Assembly: GCA_021106775.1 (NCBI GenBank)
Contig: JAIOTL010000420.1
Span: forward strand, 1-5,204
Origin: Planctomycetota bacterium
Lineage (GTDB): Bacteria > Planctomycetota > UBA8742 > SKZP01 > JAIOTL01
DNA: 5,204 nucleotides
Direction of reading: 5' to 3'
The notes beneath the pieces are model-generated. The model was not told the DNA's origin. It did no database searches and saw nothing but the letters and a program-made list of their open reading frames with translations. Shown piece by piece: positions 4,840 through 5,204 of this stretch. How positions within the stretch are numbered: position 1 is the stretch's first letter; each line of letters starts with the position of its first letter. The translations under genes and the position numbers were made by a program.

Positions 4840-5204
4840 TTAAATCTTAAAGCGGAAACGGCTCTTGAAATGACGAAGTGTCAGGTCTTTACCGTAAATC
4901 ACTTCCACAGGCGGAATTTTGTCGCGATGGTCATGTAAAACCTTGATGGCTTCTGCAAGTGCAAACAAATCCTGGTCTTCGTAGGCAAGTCTAGGAACCG
5001 CAGCACGAACGTAATTCATTCGGGGTTCAGGCAGGATTTCATGTCCGTTTTCATATTTTCCGAAAGCATAAATACCAAGTTCACAAAGCCTGTGACCGGC
5101 AATCATCAGAAGTGCAGTAAACGAAAGTCCCTTGAAATCTTCGTCCTTGCACTCAACACCCTCGAAAAATTTGTCCATGTTGAGATAAACCGCATGCCCG
5201 CCGA
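4840..5204 (-). CDS. tnaA: Tryptophanase-family beta-eliminating lyase, C-terminal part (5' end beyond window)
   Basis: C-terminal 120 residues of a PLP-dependent tryptophanase/tyrosine phenol-lyase family enzyme. These enzymes split tryptophan or tyrosine into indole or phenol, pyruvate and ammonia. The frame is open to the right edge and begins GGHAVYLN, a conserved family block, so the ATG at 5178 is internal. Further matches are ELGIYAFGK (41-49), VRAAVPR (65-71) and LRHF (109-112). R66 aligns with the substrate-carboxylate arginine (R404 in tyrosine phenol-lyase). H111 aligns with His463 of E. coli tryptophanase, where tyrosine phenol-lyase has Phe448, so this fragment leans towards tryptophanase. 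Some stretches differ from characterised enzymes (AYEDQD in place of YTQTHMD). The catalytic lysine and PLP site are outside the window, so activity and exact substrate remain open. The GNAT gene follows 67 bases downstream. Confidence 0.82.
   Translation of the reverse strand, partial: GGHAVYLNMDKFFEGVECKDEDFKGLSFTALLMIAGHRLCELGIYAFGKYENGHEILPEPRMNYVRAAVPRLAYEDQDLFALAEAIKVLHDHRDKIPPVEVIYGKDLTLRHFKSRFRFKI

Noticed and set aside
4840..5178. A 112-residue protein starting at the ATG at 5178
   Set aside because: The frame stays open to the right edge, and the upstream codons read GGHAVYLN, a conserved block of the tryptophanase family. The Met is internal.

Overview
The window is a roughly 40% GC stretch of bacterial chromosome. 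The clearest hint of lineage is a promoter on the minus strand (4198-4228) that matches the Bacteroidota-type consensus TTTG-N19-TAnnTTTG exactly. A second TAnnTTTG element lies upstream of modE. A Bacteroidota/Chlorobiota-group organism is therefore my best guess. No marker gene fixes this.

Layout on the plus strand: the window opens inside a tyrosine-kinase (BY-kinase, Wzc/CpsD-like) domain, cut at its Walker A motif. It ends in a tyrosine-rich tail and is followed by a strong intrinsic terminator (587-610). Next is a full-length molybdate-responsive regulator, ModE, with no molybdate transport or cofactor genes in view. From 1727 to the right edge every gene is on the minus strand. Read in window order these are a stand-alone PilZ (c-di-GMP receptor) protein, a VanZ-like membrane protein, an AIR-synthase-related (HypE/ThiL superfamily) protein, a GNAT acetyltransferase, and the C-terminal part of a tryptophanase-family PLP lyase that runs off the right edge.

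The most informative stretch is the 352-base gap between the GNAT and AIRS-related genes (3872-4223). Read on the minus strand it holds, in order, the Bacteroidota-type promoter, a complete TPP (thiamine pyrophosphate) riboswitch, an intrinsic terminator right behind it, a dispersed repeat, and then the Shine-Dalgarno and start of the AIRS-related gene. This places a HypE-like protein of uncertain function under probable thiamine control. It lacks the usual HypE C-terminal tail.

The dispersed repeat is the other item of note. Two copies of about 120 bp (1589-1708 and 3916-4035) lie in intergenic DNA. Each contains two inverted hairpins whose outer feet are GTAG and CTAC, the arrangement of a REP/BIME pair. 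Copy 1 is also bounded by a perfect 10-bp inverted repeat, which makes the unit look like a small non-autonomous mobile element. No transposase is present in the window.

The genes do not form a single pathway. The window looks like ordinary chromosome with regulatory genes (kinase, ModE, PilZ), a thiamine-regulated locus, and an amino-acid lyase followed closely by an acetyltransferase.
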